Both the position numbers and the translations under genes were made by a program. From NCBI RefSeq assembly GCF_016862315.1, contig NZ_BOMS01000164.1, positions 1 through 53,347 of the forward strand: 53,347 nt of DNA, read 5' to 3'. This document shows positions 37,488-46,662 of the stretch, piece by piece (positions within the stretch are counted from its first letter, which is position 1; each line of letters starts with the position of its first letter). The DNA is from Actinoplanes palleronii. GTDB taxonomy: Bacteria > Actinomycetota > Actinomycetes > Mycobacteriales > Micromonosporaceae. The notes below the pieces were generated by a model. The model did not search any database. It was not told where the DNA came from and saw only the letters and a list, made by a program, of their open reading frames with translations.

Positions 37488-38443
37488 GCTATCCGAAGCC
37501 GGTGCTGGAACCCGCGGCCGAGCAGTTCACGCGGGACACCGCGCTGCCGCCGTACCTTCACGAGCTCGGCATCGAGCTCGCCCGCAAGACGTTCGCCGCG
37601 GCGCAGACCGGCGACAACGTGCCGCTGCCGGTCGCCGCGACCACGGACGTCGAGATCACCGGCGGTCCGTCCGGCCGGATCCGGCTCCGGCTCGTTCGCC
37701 CGGCCGCCGCGACAGGTCCGCTTCCAGCTATTTTGTACGCCCACGGCGGCGGCTGGGTGTCCGGTGACGCCGACACCCACGACCGCCTGGTCCGGGAGTT
37801 GGCCGTGCAGTCCGGCGCCGCGATCGTGTTCGTCGACTACAGCCGCGCCCCGGAGGCCCGCTACCCGATCGCCATCGAGGAGATCTACGCGACGCTGGAG
37901 TGGGTGGCGGTGCACGGGGCCGCCCACCTGCTGGACCCGTGCCGGATCGCGATCGCCGGCGATTCGTCCGGCGGGAACCTGGCCGCGGCGGTGACCGTCA
38001 TGGCCAAGCAGCGCTCCGGTCCGACGCTGGCCGCGCAGGCCCTGCTCTACCCGGTCACCGACGCGACGTTCGACACCGACTCGTACCACCAGTTCGCCGA
38101 GGGCCACTGGCTGCGTCGCGAGACCATGCCCTGGTTCTGGGACCAGTACGCCCCGGACGTCCCGTCCCGGGCCGAGATCACCGCGGCCCCGCTGCGGGCC
38201 ACCACGGAACAGCTCGCCGGCCTGCCCCCGGCCCTGGTCATCGTCGCCGAGGCGGACGTCCTGCGCGACGAGGGCGAGGCCTACGCCGCCAAACTCCGCG
38301 CGGCCGGGGTCCCGGTGACAGCGGTCCGCTACCAGGGCACCATCCACGACTTCGCCACCTTGGCGGCCCTGCGCGACACCCACGCCGCCCGAGCCGCGAC
38401 CACCCAGGCCGCCACCTTCCTCCGCGACGCCCTGGCCCCGTAG
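37484..38443 (+). CDS. HSL-family alpha/beta hydrolase (esterase)
   Basis: A 319-residue esterase with the full HSL layout: HGGGW oxyanion motif (LYAHGGGWVSGDADTHDRL), nucleophile elbow GDSSGG with Ser161, Asp in VIVAEADVLRDEGEAYA and His in YQGTIHDFATLAAL. It is clearly related to the Cys-containing hydrolase two genes upstream, indicating a regulator-hydrolase duplication. Its start overlaps the LuxR stop as ATGA. The gene ends 3 nt before the convergent yoeB gene. Confidence 0.93.
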   Translation: MSYPKPVLEPAAEQFTRDTALPPYLHELGIELARKTFAAAQTGDNVPLPVAATTDVEITGGPSGRIRLRLVRPAAATGPLPAILYAHGGGWVSGDADTHDRLVRELAVQSGAAIVFVDYSRAPEARYPIAIEEIYATLEWVAVHGAAHLLDPCRIAIAGDSSGGNLAAAVTVMAKQRSGPTLAAQALLYPVTDATFDTDSYHQFAEGHWLRRETMPWFWDQYAPDVPSRAEITAAPLRATTEQLAGLPPALVIVAEADVLRDEGEAYAAKLRAAGVPVTAVRYQGTIHDFATLAALRDTHAARAATTQAATFLRDALAP

Positions 38444-38446
38444 CAG

Positions 38447-38716
38447 CTATCGGTCGCCGTAGTGGTAGCGACAGGACAGGATCTCTACTTGCCCCCGTGT
38501 CTCCACGACGCGGTACACAAGCCGGTGTTCCTCGGTGATGCGCCGTGACGCCCAGCCCGCCAGATCGCCCTTGAGGAGTTCCGGCTTACCGATACCCCCC
38601 TCATCACCTCGCTGAATGTCCCTGATGAGGGCATTGACGCGTGTAAGGATCTTTCGATCACTCGCCTGCAGGTTCACGTACTCTTGCCAGGCCTGCGGGT
38701 GCCAGAGGAGCTTCAC
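38447..38716 (-). CDS. yoeB: YoeB-family mRNA interferase toxin
   Basis: An 89-residue RelE-superfamily toxin that cleaves mRNA on the ribosome. The family motifs are intact: WHPQAWQEYVNLQASDRKIL, GKPELLKGDLAGWASRRI, and the catalytic end EEHRLVYRVVE...CRYHYGD. It begins at GTG overlapping the antitoxin stop as GTGA, the common translational coupling of antitoxin and toxin. Confidence 0.95.
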   Translation of the reverse strand: MKLLWHPQAWQEYVNLQASDRKILTRVNALIRDIQRGDEGGIGKPELLKGDLAGWASRRITEEHRLVYRVVETRGQVEILSCRYHYGDR

Positions 38717-38982
38717 GCAACGCCTCCGGCGTCGAGGTCCTCCAACTCATGCTGGACCTGCGCGCCCGCCTCCATGTCCGCGATGCGTCGACGCAGTTCA
38801 CGACCGTTGGCGCCACGAGACAGGTATTCGGTCTCCCGCCACGCGTCATAGTCGCTCTTGAGCATGACGACGAGCGGCTCATGCCCGCTCCGAGTGACCA
38901 CCAGGTGTTCAGCGTCGTCCTCGATCGCGTCGAAGACGTTCGCAAGGTTGGCGCGTAGATCTGAAGCAGTGATGACCTTCAT
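38713..38982 (-). CDS. yefM: YefM-family antitoxin (Phd/YefM)
   Basis: An 89-residue antitoxin with the Phd/YefM DNA-binding start MKVITASDLRANLANVFDAI and the region VTRSGHEPLVVMLKSDYDAW. It binds and neutralises YoeB and represses its own promoter. The ATG at 38982 has GGAGGG 5 nt upstream; the longer in-frame start at 39090 adds 36 unrelated residues and would include the operator. Confidence 0.94.
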   Translation of the reverse strand: MKVITASDLRANLANVFDAIEDDAEHLVVTRSGHEPLVVMLKSDYDAWRETEYLSRGANGRELRRRIADMEAGAQVQHELEDLDAGGVA

Positions 38983-38997
38983 GAACCCTCCAGGATT

Positions 38998-39013
38998 GTA
39001 CGTTATATCGTAC
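38998..39013. promoter_or_regulatory. YefM-YoeB operator
   Basis: GTACG-TTATAT-CGTAC is an exact 5-bp inverted repeat with a 6-nt centre, the geometry of known YefM operators (TGTACA-type boxes). On the minus strand it includes TATAAC, a good -10 hexamer, so bound repressor would cover the promoter. Confidence 0.75.
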
Positions 39014-39052
39014 GTCGGAAAGCTTGTTCCGAAAAGGGCGCTACATGCCCGC

Positions 39053-39469
39053 TCAGGGGTGGTCGAGGGCCTCGGCGAGGGGGACGCCACCGAGGCGGGC
39101 GCTGATCATCTCCTGGAAGTGCGCGCAGGCCCGGTGGTCGTCGTGGCGGCAGCGCAGGCCGTGTTCCAGGAGGGTCCGGGAGAGGGTCAAGCGGGTGATG
39201 CGTTCCCGGACCCGGGTCAGCTGGGCGCGCAGGATGGCGCGGCGCTCCTCGAGGGTGGGTGCGGCGAAGAGGTCGCGGATCTCGTCGAGGGTGAAGCCGG
39301 CGTCCTTGCAGATCTGGATCTCGGCGACCCGGGCGAGGTCGGCCTCGCTGTAGGCGCGGCGGGACGCCACCCGGCGCGCGGGGGCGAGCAGGCCCACCTG
39401 CTCCCAGTGGCGCAGCACGTGGGTGGCCACGCCGCACCGGGCCGCCAGCTCGCCGATCGCGTACTCCAC
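39053..39469 (-). CDS. MerR-family transcriptional regulator
   Basis: A 138-residue regulator with the MerR winged helix at the N-terminus (MEYAIGELAARCGVATHVLRHWEQVGLL), the usual RRAYSEADLARVAEIQICKDAGF stretch in two parts, and a C-terminal helix with three cysteine/histidine-rich positions (CRHDDHRACAHF) that could bind metal or redox signals. It is divergent from a methyltransferase gene with a palindromic operator between them. Confidence 0.93.
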   Translation of the reverse strand: MEYAIGELAARCGVATHVLRHWEQVGLLAPARRVASRRAYSEADLARVAEIQICKDAGFTLDEIRDLFAAPTLEERRAILRAQLTRVRERITRLTLSRTLLEHGLRCRHDDHRACAHFQEMISARLGGVPLAEALDHP

Positions 39470-39489
39470 GCCGCACCTCCGTGACGGTT

Positions 39490-39511
39490 GACTTCAGGTC
39501 GACCTTAAGTC
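39490..39511. promoter_or_regulatory. MerR-type operator palindrome
   Basis: A 22-bp palindrome, GACTTCAGGTC then GACCTTAAGTC, with only one asymmetric base pair. It begins inside the TTGACT (39488-39493) that would be the -35 of the methyltransferase promoter, the usual spacer-centred placement for MerR activators. It lies between the divergent merR-like and methyltransferase genes. Confidence 0.75.
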
Positions 39512-39524
39512 GCAGAGTGGGCGG

Positions 39525-40286
39525 ATGCTGAAGACGCACAGTGACCACATCGATGTCACCACGCTGATCCGGATGCTCGACGCCGCGGAGAGCACGCCCG
39601 GCGCGGTCGCGCTGCGGGAGCGCGGCTACGAGCTGCTGGGGCTGAACCCGGGCGCGACGGTGCTCGATGTGGGATGCGGGACCGGGCGTGCGGTGGCCGA
39701 ACTCGCCGAGCGCGGGGCCCGGGCGATCGGGGTGGACCCCGACCCGGTGATGCTGGCCGCGGCGCGCGAGCGGTTCCCCGGGGCCGACGTCCGCGCCGCC
39801 GACGCCGCTGACCTGCCGCTGGCGGCCGGCGAGGCCCACGGCTATCGGGCCGACAAGGTCCTGCACGTCCTGCCCGATCCGGAGTCGGCACTCGCCGAGG
39901 CGCGGCGGGTGCTGGCCCCGGGCGGGCGGATCGTGCTGGTCGGGCAGGACTGGGACACCATGATCGTCGACTCCGGCCTGGGCGAACTCACCCGGCGGAT
40001 CATCGCGGCGCGGGCCGACACGATCCCGCACCCGCGGATCGCCCGCGCCTACCGCAACCTCCTGCTCGACGGCGGCTTCACCGACGTCACGCTCGAGGTG
40101 CACACCATGATCCGCACTGACGCCGCCGCGCGGTTGCTGCTGGCCAAGCACGCCACCGCCGCCCACGACACCGGCACGATCACCGCCGCCGAAGCCGAAC
40201 AGTGGACAGCCGACCAGAACCACCGAGCCGCCACCGACCGGCTCCTGCTGGCAATCCCCATGTTCCTGGCCGCAGCCACCCGCTGA
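39525..40286 (+). CDS. Class I SAM-dependent methyltransferase
   Basis: A 253-residue methyltransferase. The AdoMet-binding motif I is VLDVGCGTGRAVAEL (near 46), followed by VDPDPVMLAAARERF and VLAPGGRIVLVGQDW. The C-terminal part is helical. The substrate is unknown. Divergence from a MerR-type gene and the operator at 39490-39511 suggest induction by the MerR ligand, as in self-resistance or redox regulons. The ATG at 39525 lacks a strong ribosome binding site. Confidence 0.9.
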   Translation: MLKTHSDHIDVTTLIRMLDAAESTPGAVALRERGYELLGLNPGATVLDVGCGTGRAVAELAERGARAIGVDPDPVMLAAARERFPGADVRAADAADLPLAAGEAHGYRADKVLHVLPDPESALAEARRVLAPGGRIVLVGQDWDTMIVDSGLGELTRRIIAARADTIPHPRIARAYRNLLLDGGFTDVTLEVHTMIRTDAAARLLLAKHATAAHDTGTITAAEAEQWTADQNHRAATDRLLLAIPMFLAAATR

Positions 40287-40410
40287 CCCCCGGCGACACC
40301 ATCACCCGAGAGCCGCAAACCACAGAAGCAGTGACCGCGAGCCACCCACGGGCCACACTCACCGTGATGCGGGGCTTCCGGGGCTCGGCCCCCGGAGCAG
40401 ATATGACGAA

Positions 40411-40446
40411 GGGCCGCGGTTCGCGCTTTCTGCGAACACACGGCCC
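40411..40446 (-). terminator. Terminator of the tRNA cluster
   Basis: GGGCCG plus GTTCGC pair with GCGAAC plus CGGCCC around a 7-nt loop (GCTTTCT), with a small internal loop. It lies 10 nt beyond the 3' end of the minus-strand tRNA-Val gene. Confidence 0.8.
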
Positions 40447-40456
40447 GTGCAACTCG

Positions 40457-40528
40457 TGGGCGATACTGGGATCGAACCAGTGACCTCTTCCGTGTCAGGG
40501 AAGCGCGCTCCCGCTGCGCCAATCGCCC
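40457..40528 (-). tRNA. tRNA-Val (GAC anticodon)
   Basis: 72-nt tRNA without encoded CCA. Acceptor GGGCGAT pairs with ATCGCCC; anticodon arm CTTCC-CTGACAC-GGAAG gives GAC; the T arm contains GGTTCGATCCC. It is the last of three tRNAs on the minus strand. Confidence 0.97.
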
Positions 40529-40556
40529 TCACGCTGTGTTCATCACACAGCTTGCG

Positions 40557-40627
40557 AGGTGGAGACGGGATTTGAACCCGTGTACACGGCTTTGCAGGCC
40601 GTTGCCTCGCCTCTCGGCCACTCCACC
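40557..40627 (-). tRNA. tRNA-Cys (GCA anticodon)
   Basis: 71-nt tRNA. Acceptor GGTGGAG pairs with CTCCACC; anticodon arm ACGGC-CTGCAAA-GCCGT gives GCA; discriminator U, as expected for tRNA-Cys; no encoded CCA. Confidence 0.97.
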
Positions 40628-40668
40628 GAGCAGGCCGGTGCCCAATGGAACCGGCAACAGCCTCTCCG

Positions 40669-40740
40669 AGCGGACGACGGGATTCGAACCCGCGACCCTC
40701 ACCTTGGCAAGGTGATGCGCTACCACTGCGCCACGTCCGC
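40669..40740 (-). tRNA. tRNA-Gly (GCC anticodon)
   Basis: 72-nt tRNA. Acceptor GCGGACG pairs with CGTCCGC; anticodon arm TCACC-TTGCCAA-GGTGA gives GCC; the T arm has GGTTCGAATCC. It is first in the Gly-Cys-Val cluster, an order common in actinobacteria. Confidence 0.97.
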
Positions 40741-40748
40741 GTTGCGTC

Positions 40749-40776
40749 AGGTTTCCCTGGCGACGAAGGAAACCTT
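40749..40776. promoter_or_regulatory. Inverted repeat upstream of the tRNA cluster
   Basis: AGGTTTCC and GGAAACCTT form an 8-bp inverted repeat separated by 11 nt, 8 nt before the tRNA-Gly 5' end (minus strand). It may shape the leader or promoter of the tRNA transcript. No other element is clear here. Confidence 0.4.
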
Positions 40777-40875
40777 AGCCGAGCCGGCCACCGGATGCCA
40801 AAGCGGGTACCCGCCTGCGGGGAAATCGCCTGCTCAGGACACCTGCACGGCCCGGCGGTACGGGGTGAGACGACG

Positions 40876-40911
40876 CTGAGCGCCGACCGATCGGCCTCGG
40901 CCGGCGCTCAG
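40876..40911. terminator. Hairpin downstream of the small 62-residue gene
   Basis: CTGAGCGCCG (40876-40885) pairs perfectly with CGGCGCTCAG (40902-40911); the enclosed sequence adds weak pairing. It lies 15 nt beyond the minus-strand small gene's end. Confidence 0.75.
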
Positions 40912-40926
40912 CGGGGCTGCTGGGGG

Positions 40927-41115
40927 TCAGTGCGTCTCGCCGAGCAGCCGGCGCACCTCGGCGACCAGTTCGGCCTGGAACGCCGCCACGCTGCCGTCCA
41001 CCACCCCGATCCGGTAGTCGTTCCCGGTCTCCGGGTCCTCGGCGGAATGGGTGTCACGCCGCCCGGCCGAACCGTCGGCGTGGCCGGCGGTGTACGCCAG
41101 AAATGCTTCTTCCAT
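40927..41115 (-). CDS. Small hypothetical protein
   Basis: A 62-residue protein, MEEAFLAYTAGHADGSAG then a charged helix ending VAEVRRLLGETH. I do not recognise a family. The ATG at 41115 gives a compact product; an in-frame start 30 nt upstream is possible. It lies downstream of a P450 gene on the same strand (118-nt gap) and is followed by a terminator, which supports a real transcription unit. Confidence 0.55.
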   Translation of the reverse strand: MEEAFLAYTAGHADGSAGRRDTHSAEDPETGNDYRIGVVDGSVAAFQAELVAEVRRLLGETH

Positions 41116-41233
41116 CAACGGGGCCTCCTCGAACACGCGCAGCAATCTCGCATGAGTACGGATCCAGGGGGGCCATCCGTTCGACCCGTCCCGACCTGTT
41201 GAACGTCCGAGCAGGTCAAGCCGGTCGGCCGAA

Positions 41234-42409
41234 TCACCCCACGGTGGCCGTCACGCGGATCTCGGTGAAGGCCCGCAGCACAAAAGTCGGCCGCTGCGGC
41301 GGCTCCACGGCGAGGTCGAGATCCGGCATCCGCTCGAGCAGCGCACCCAGCGCCGCCCGCAGTTCCAGCCGGGCCAGCGGGGCGCCGAGGCAGAAGTGCA
41401 GCCCGGCGCCGAACCCGAGGTGCGGGTTCGGGTCGCGTCCCACGTCGAACGTGTCCGGCGCGGCGAACACGGCCGGGTCCCGGTTCGCCGCGCCGAGCAG
41501 CGCGGCCACCTCGGCACCGGCCGGCACGGTCACCCCGCCGATCGTCACGTCCGCCGCGGCGGTGCGCACGAACATGTGCAGCGGTGGGTCGTACCGAAGG
41601 AATTCCTCGACGGCGGCCGGGACCAGACCGCGGTCCGCGAGCAGCCGCTCCCATTGCCCCCGGTGGCGCATCAACGCCACTACACCGCTGCCGAGCGCGT
41701 TCACCGACGCCTCGTGACCCGCGTTGAGCAGCAGGATCGCCGACGCGACGAGTTCCGGGCCGGAGAGCCGGTCGCCGCCGTCGCTTGCCGCGACGAGGTG
41801 GCTGATCAGGTCGTCGCGCGGCGCGGCGCGGCGGGTGGCGGCGAGGTGGTCCAGGTAGCCGGCGAACTCCCGGCAGGCGTCGAGCGCGGCCGCTTCATCC
41901 GCTTCGGTACGGGTGACCTCGTACATTCGCACGATCGCCGCCGACCACGGTCGCAGCCGGTCCCGGTCCGGCGCGGGCACACCGAGCAGCTCGGCGATGA
42001 CCGTCACCGCGAGCGGCTCGGCCAGGTCCGCGAGCAGGTCGAAATCGGACCCGGCCTGGTCCAGCAAGGTGTTCGCCTCGGCGGCGATCGCCGGGCCGAG
42101 CCGCTCCACGTGCCCGCGCCCGAACGCCTGCGCGACGAGTGACCGCAGCCGGGTGTGCACCGGCGGCTCGTTCTCCATCATCTGGTTGCGGTGCAGCGTG
42201 TTGAACGGCTCCCACACGCCGGCCGGTTGCCGGTCGGTCCAGAACCGGCCGAGTCTCCGGTCCCGCAGCACCGCGTTGGCCTCGGCGTGCCCGGCCGCCA
42301 GCCACCGCCCGGTCGGTTCGTGCCAGCTCAACGGCGCCTGCGAGCGCAGCCGGGCCAGTGCCGGGTACGGGTCGGTCAGGAACGCCGGGTCCGCGAAGTC
42401 GAGCGCCAT
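41234..42409 (-). CDS. Cytochrome P450
   Basis: A 391-residue soluble bacterial P450. The heme thiolate is Cys340 in FGAGLHFCLGAPLARLEL. The I-helix reads ASAILLLNAGHEASVNALG, and the K-helix ExxR lies in PAAVEEFLRYDPPLHM. The I-helix has His-Glu (AGHEAS) where the acid-alcohol pair is usually AGxET/D-T, so the Thr is replaced by Ser. No ferredoxin or reductase gene is adjacent. It lies 48 nt downstream of a VWA gene and may be read from it or from its own promoter. Confidence 0.94.
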   Translation of the reverse strand: MALDFADPAFLTDPYPALARLRSQAPLSWHEPTGRWLAAGHAEANAVLRDRRLGRFWTDRQPAGVWEPFNTLHRNQMMENEPPVHTRLRSLVAQAFGRGHVERLGPAIAAEANTLLDQAGSDFDLLADLAEPLAVTVIAELLGVPAPDRDRLRPWSAAIVRMYEVTRTEADEAAALDACREFAGYLDHLAATRRAAPRDDLISHLVAASDGGDRLSGPELVASAILLLNAGHEASVNALGSGVVALMRHRGQWERLLADRGLVPAAVEEFLRYDPPLHMFVRTAAADVTIGGVTVPAGAEVAALLGAANRDPAVFAAPDTFDVGRDPNPHLGFGAGLHFCLGAPLARLELRAALGALLERMPDLDLAVEPPQRPTFVLRAFTEIRVTATVG

Positions 42410-42457
42410 CCGCGGACCCTATCCAGCTTTGAAGATCGGCTGGTTAACTCCGGCCTT

Positions 42458-43546
42458 TCATACCTTTTTCGCCGGTCGGACGGTGAGCCCGGGAGCCCGG
42501 TTCCACCACAGTGACAACCCCAGTCCGGTGAACACCAGCACCGCGCCGGCCAGCACGAACCAGAAGCTGATCTCGACGTTCGCCTGGTGCAGCCCGATCT
42601 CCTTGGGCAGGTCGCCGAGCACGCCGTCCAGCTCGTCCGCGTCCTGCGCCTTGAAGTACTGCCCGCCGGTCAGGTCGGCGACCTTGGTCAGCGCGTCCTC
42701 GTCGATCTCCTGAACCCGGCCACGGCCGCCGCCGAACCCGCCGCCACCACCACGGAATCCGCCGCCGGCGAACGAGTCGCCGCTGACCTGATCGGGTGTG
42801 CACACCATCTGGGACGGCTCGGTGGTGCCGAAGCCGATCGTGAAGACCCGGACCCGGCGGGCCGCCGCCTGCTCGGCCGCGGTCACCGGGTCGACGCCCG
42901 TGGTGTTCGAGCCGTCGGTGAGCACCACGATGGTGTCCGGCTCGTAGTCGCCGAGCGCGTTCGGCGCCGCGTCGCCCAGGTCGACACCGGTCGCCGCCAC
43001 GTCCGGGTTGGTCTCCGCGATGGCGTCGATCGAGGTGAGGATGGCCTGGCCGATCGCGGTGCCGCGCGCGGTCTTCAGGGTGTCGATCGCGTCCAGCAGC
43101 TGGCCCTGATCGGTGGTCGGGGTGACCAGCAGCCCGGCGATCCCGGAGAACGCGACCAGGCCGATCTTCGTGCCGTCGTCCTGCGCCTCGACGAACTTGC
43201 GGGCCGCGTCGATCGCCGCGGACAGCCGGTTCGGTTCGACGTCGGTGCTGCACATCGACCCGGAGACGTCGATGGCCAGCAGGATCGAGGTGTTGTTGGA
43301 CGGCACCGAGATCCGGGCCTGCGGCCGGGCCAGGCCGCCGGCCAGCGCCACCAGCCCGGCCAGGAAGAGGTAGACCGGGATGCGCCGGCGCCAGGCGGTC
43401 CGCCCGGGCAGCGCGGCCCGGATCAGGGCGACGCTGGAGACGGTCACCGCGGTCCGCTTCCGGCGGCGGTTCAGCCACCATCGGACGAGCAACAGCAACG
43501 GTACGATCCCGGCTGCCGCCAACGCCCACGGCCAGTGGAACGACAT
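42458..43546 (-). CDS. VWA-domain membrane protein (BatA/BatB-like) 1
   Basis: A 362-residue protein with two N-terminal membrane segments (ALAAAGIVPLLLLVRWW; RIPVYLFLAGLVALAGGLA), a von Willebrand A domain with MIDAS motif AIDVSGSM, and a C-terminal membrane segment (SFWFVLAGAVLVFTGLGLSLWW). A Gly-rich insertion (about 252-275) follows a Cys-containing loop (VCTPDQVSG). The start overlaps the upstream VWA gene by one nt (TGATG). Like other VWA partners of MoxR ATPases, it probably assembles a membrane-bound chaperone-type complex. Confidence 0.9.
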   Translation of the reverse strand: MSFHWPWALAAAGIVPLLLLVRWWLNRRRKRTAVTVSSVALIRAALPGRTAWRRRIPVYLFLAGLVALAGGLARPQARISVPSNNTSILLAIDVSGSMCSTDVEPNRLSAAIDAARKFVEAQDDGTKIGLVAFSGIAGLLVTPTTDQGQLLDAIDTLKTARGTAIGQAILTSIDAIAETNPDVAATGVDLGDAAPNALGDYEPDTIVVLTDGSNTTGVDPVTAAEQAAARRVRVFTIGFGTTEPSQMVCTPDQVSGDSFAGGGFRGGGGGFGGGRGRVQEIDEDALTKVADLTGGQYFKAQDADELDGVLGDLPKEIGLHQANVEISFWFVLAGAVLVFTGLGLSLWWNRAPGLTVRPAKKV

Positions 43547-44514
43547 CAGACGATCCTTCCGTGCCAGCGGGTGCCGAGCAGTCCGCCGAGCGCCAGCAGC
43601 AGCAGGGCGGCCCCGGCGAACGGAGCGGTCAGCTCCAGCGGCTCCTTCTTCGTGGTCAGCCGCAGGTCGATCGACTTGGTGGTGTCGGTGAGCGTCGCCG
43701 CGTCACCGGCCGGGTTGTACGTCCCGCCGGTGACCTGGGCGACCGCGGTCAGGGTGCGCTCGTCCAGCGCGGTGTTCAGCTGGAACCCGTCCACCTCGAC
43801 GGTCGAGCCCTTGGCGGTGCCCACCCCGACGGTCTGGATCCGCACCCCGGCCGCGGCGGCCAGCTCGGCGGCGGCCTCGGCGTCCGGCCCGCCGGTGTTC
43901 TCCCCGTCGGAGAAGACCACCATGGTCGCCGACGGCCAGTACCCGAGAGCGCCGGTGTCGGTGGTGGCGCCGTCCTCCGGCAGGCTCACCGGTTTGCCGG
44001 TGATCGCGCCCAGGCCGACCAGGATGGCCTGGCCCAGCGAGGTGCCGCCACTGGCCTTCACCCGGGCGATCGCGGCGGCCGCGGCGGTGTGGTCGTCGGT
44101 CGGCGCCTGGGTGAGCAGCGCCTGGTCACCGAAGACCAGCACACCCACGTCCACGGTGTCCGGCTGGTCGTCGACGAACGCGGTGGCGGCGGCCTGCGCG
44201 GCGGCCAGCCGGGACGGCGCCACGTCGGTGGCCGACATGCTGTTGGAGATGTCGAAGGCCAGCAGCACGGTTCCGGACACCCGCGGGACGGCCACCTGGG
44301 CCTGCGGGCGGGCGAGCCCGATCAGCAGGATCGGCAGCGCGGCGAGCAGCAGTCCGTACGGAAGATGGCGCCGCAGGCCCCCGCCGACAAGCGTGCCGAA
44401 ACCGGCGGTCTGGAGCGCAGCGGTCCGGCGCCGTTGCAGGGTGACGTAGCCGGCCACCGCGGCCCCGGTGATCAACACCGCCACGACCAGCACGAACGGG
44501 TAGAGGAAGCTCAT
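43546..44514 (-). CDS. VWA-domain membrane protein (BatA/BatB-like) 2
   Basis: A 322-residue paralogue of the neighbouring VWA protein: N-terminal membrane segments, VWA domain with MIDAS AFDISNSM (the usual DxSxS kept as DISNS), and a C-terminal membrane segment ending LLGTRWHGRIV. It overlaps the next gene by one nt. Both belong to the MoxR-DUF58-VWA operon. Confidence 0.9.
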   Translation of the reverse strand: MSFLYPFVLVVAVLITGAAVAGYVTLQRRRTAALQTAGFGTLVGGGLRRHLPYGLLLAALPILLIGLARPQAQVAVPRVSGTVLLAFDISNSMSATDVAPSRLAAAQAAATAFVDDQPDTVDVGVLVFGDQALLTQAPTDDHTAAAAAIARVKASGGTSLGQAILVGLGAITGKPVSLPEDGATTDTGALGYWPSATMVVFSDGENTGGPDAEAAAELAAAAGVRIQTVGVGTAKGSTVEVDGFQLNTALDERTLTAVAQVTGGTYNPAGDAATLTDTTKSIDLRLTTKKEPLELTAPFAGAALLLLALGGLLGTRWHGRIV

Positions 44515-44575
44515 CGGCGGCCCTGTCTCGTCGGCGGTACCGTGACAGCGGCCCGGTCCGGCCCGCGCACCCGGC

Positions 44576-45631
44576 TCATCGGCGGCCCTTCCCGGAGGTG
44601 TGGACCATCTGGACCAGCGCGGCCATCAGGTCCTGGTCGGTGGTGATCCGGTGCGCGGCGACGCCGGCCCGGCGCATCCCGTCGGCGAGCTCCGCCTCGC
44701 GGGCGCCGACCTCCCCGGCCAGCCGGCTACGCAGCAGCGGGTCACTCGTGTCGACGAGCAGCTGCTCACCGGTCTCGGCGTCCTCGACCAGGACCACACC
44801 GAGGTCGGGCAGGTCCAGCTCGGCCGGGTCGACGACCCGGATCACCACCACCTCGTGGCGGTGGGTGAGCATCCCCAGTGGACGGTCCCAGCCCGGCTCC
44901 CCGATGAAGTCGGACATCACAAAGATCAGACTCCGCCGCTTGACGGTGGTCATCGCGGCAAGCCGCAACATCGCGGAGAGATCCGTGGTGGCGGGTGCAG
45001 CGTTCTTCGCGGAGCCCTTTCCCGCGGTGCCACCGGCACCTTGCCCGGCAGCACCCTTCCCGACGGCCCCGCCCGCGCCCTGCCCGGCCGGCAGGGCGCG
45101 GTCCGCGCTCTGCTCCGAGCCGCCGCCCCACCTCCCCCACATCCGATTTTTCGGCTTTTCTGGCTTTGTTGCGGGAGCTGGCGGTTTCAGCAGCTCGTGC
45201 GCGATCCGCAGGATCTGGTCGCGGCCGGTGCGCGGCGGGATCACCCGGTGCGCCGCGTTGTCGTAGAGGATCGCGCCGACCCGGTTGCCGCCCTGCGACA
45301 CCAGCCGCGCCAGGCTGACCGCCAGCTCGGTGGCGACCGAGTCCTTCCCCTCGTGACCGCCGAACTTCATCGAGGCCGACTTGTCGATCACCAGCCACGC
45401 GGTGAGCTCACGGTCCTCGGTGTACTGCCGGACGAACGGCTCGTCCAGCCGGGCCGTGACGTTCCAGTCGATGTGCCGGACGTCGTCCTCCGGCGAATAC
45501 GCCCGCAGGTCGGTGAAGTCGATCCCGGCGCCGTGCCAGACCGTCCGGTAGGCGCCCTGCAGCCGCCCGTCGAGCCGGCGGCCGAGCCGCCACTCCAGGT
45601 GCCGCAGCAGCCGGTCGGGAGGGGTCACCAT
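44576..45631 (-). CDS. DUF58 domain protein (MoxR partner)
   Basis: A 351-residue cytoplasmic protein. The DUF58 signature reads DFTDLRAYSPEDDVRHIDWNVTARLDEPFVRQYTED in two halves, followed by a VWA-like part with VIDKSASM. A low-complexity Gly/Ala/Lys insert (about 183-211, AGQGAGGAVGKGAAGQGAGG) sits in the middle and is absent from the usual family. It starts 3 nt after the MoxR stop. It likely couples the MoxR ATPase to VWA proteins. Confidence 0.92.
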   Translation of the reverse strand: MVTPPDRLLRHLEWRLGRRLDGRLQGAYRTVWHGAGIDFTDLRAYSPEDDVRHIDWNVTARLDEPFVRQYTEDRELTAWLVIDKSASMKFGGHEGKDSVATELAVSLARLVSQGGNRVGAILYDNAAHRVIPPRTGRDQILRIAHELLKPPAPATKPEKPKNRMWGRWGGGSEQSADRALPAGQGAGGAVGKGAAGQGAGGTAGKGSAKNAAPATTDLSAMLRLAAMTTVKRRSLIFVMSDFIGEPGWDRPLGMLTHRHEVVVIRVVDPAELDLPDLGVVLVEDAETGEQLLVDTSDPLLRSRLAGEVGAREAELADGMRRAGVAAHRITTDQDLMAALVQMVHTSGKGRR

Positions 45632-45634
45632 GGC

Positions 45635-46627
<993 letters not shown>

Positions 46628-46662
46628 GTAACCCGTCCCTCGGTTCGGTTCGACTTGTGGCT

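Noticed and set aside
38447..38982. RelB/RelE rather than YefM/YoeB
   Set aside because: The EHRLVYR and CRYHYGD motifs and the MKVITASDLRANL start match YoeB and YefM.
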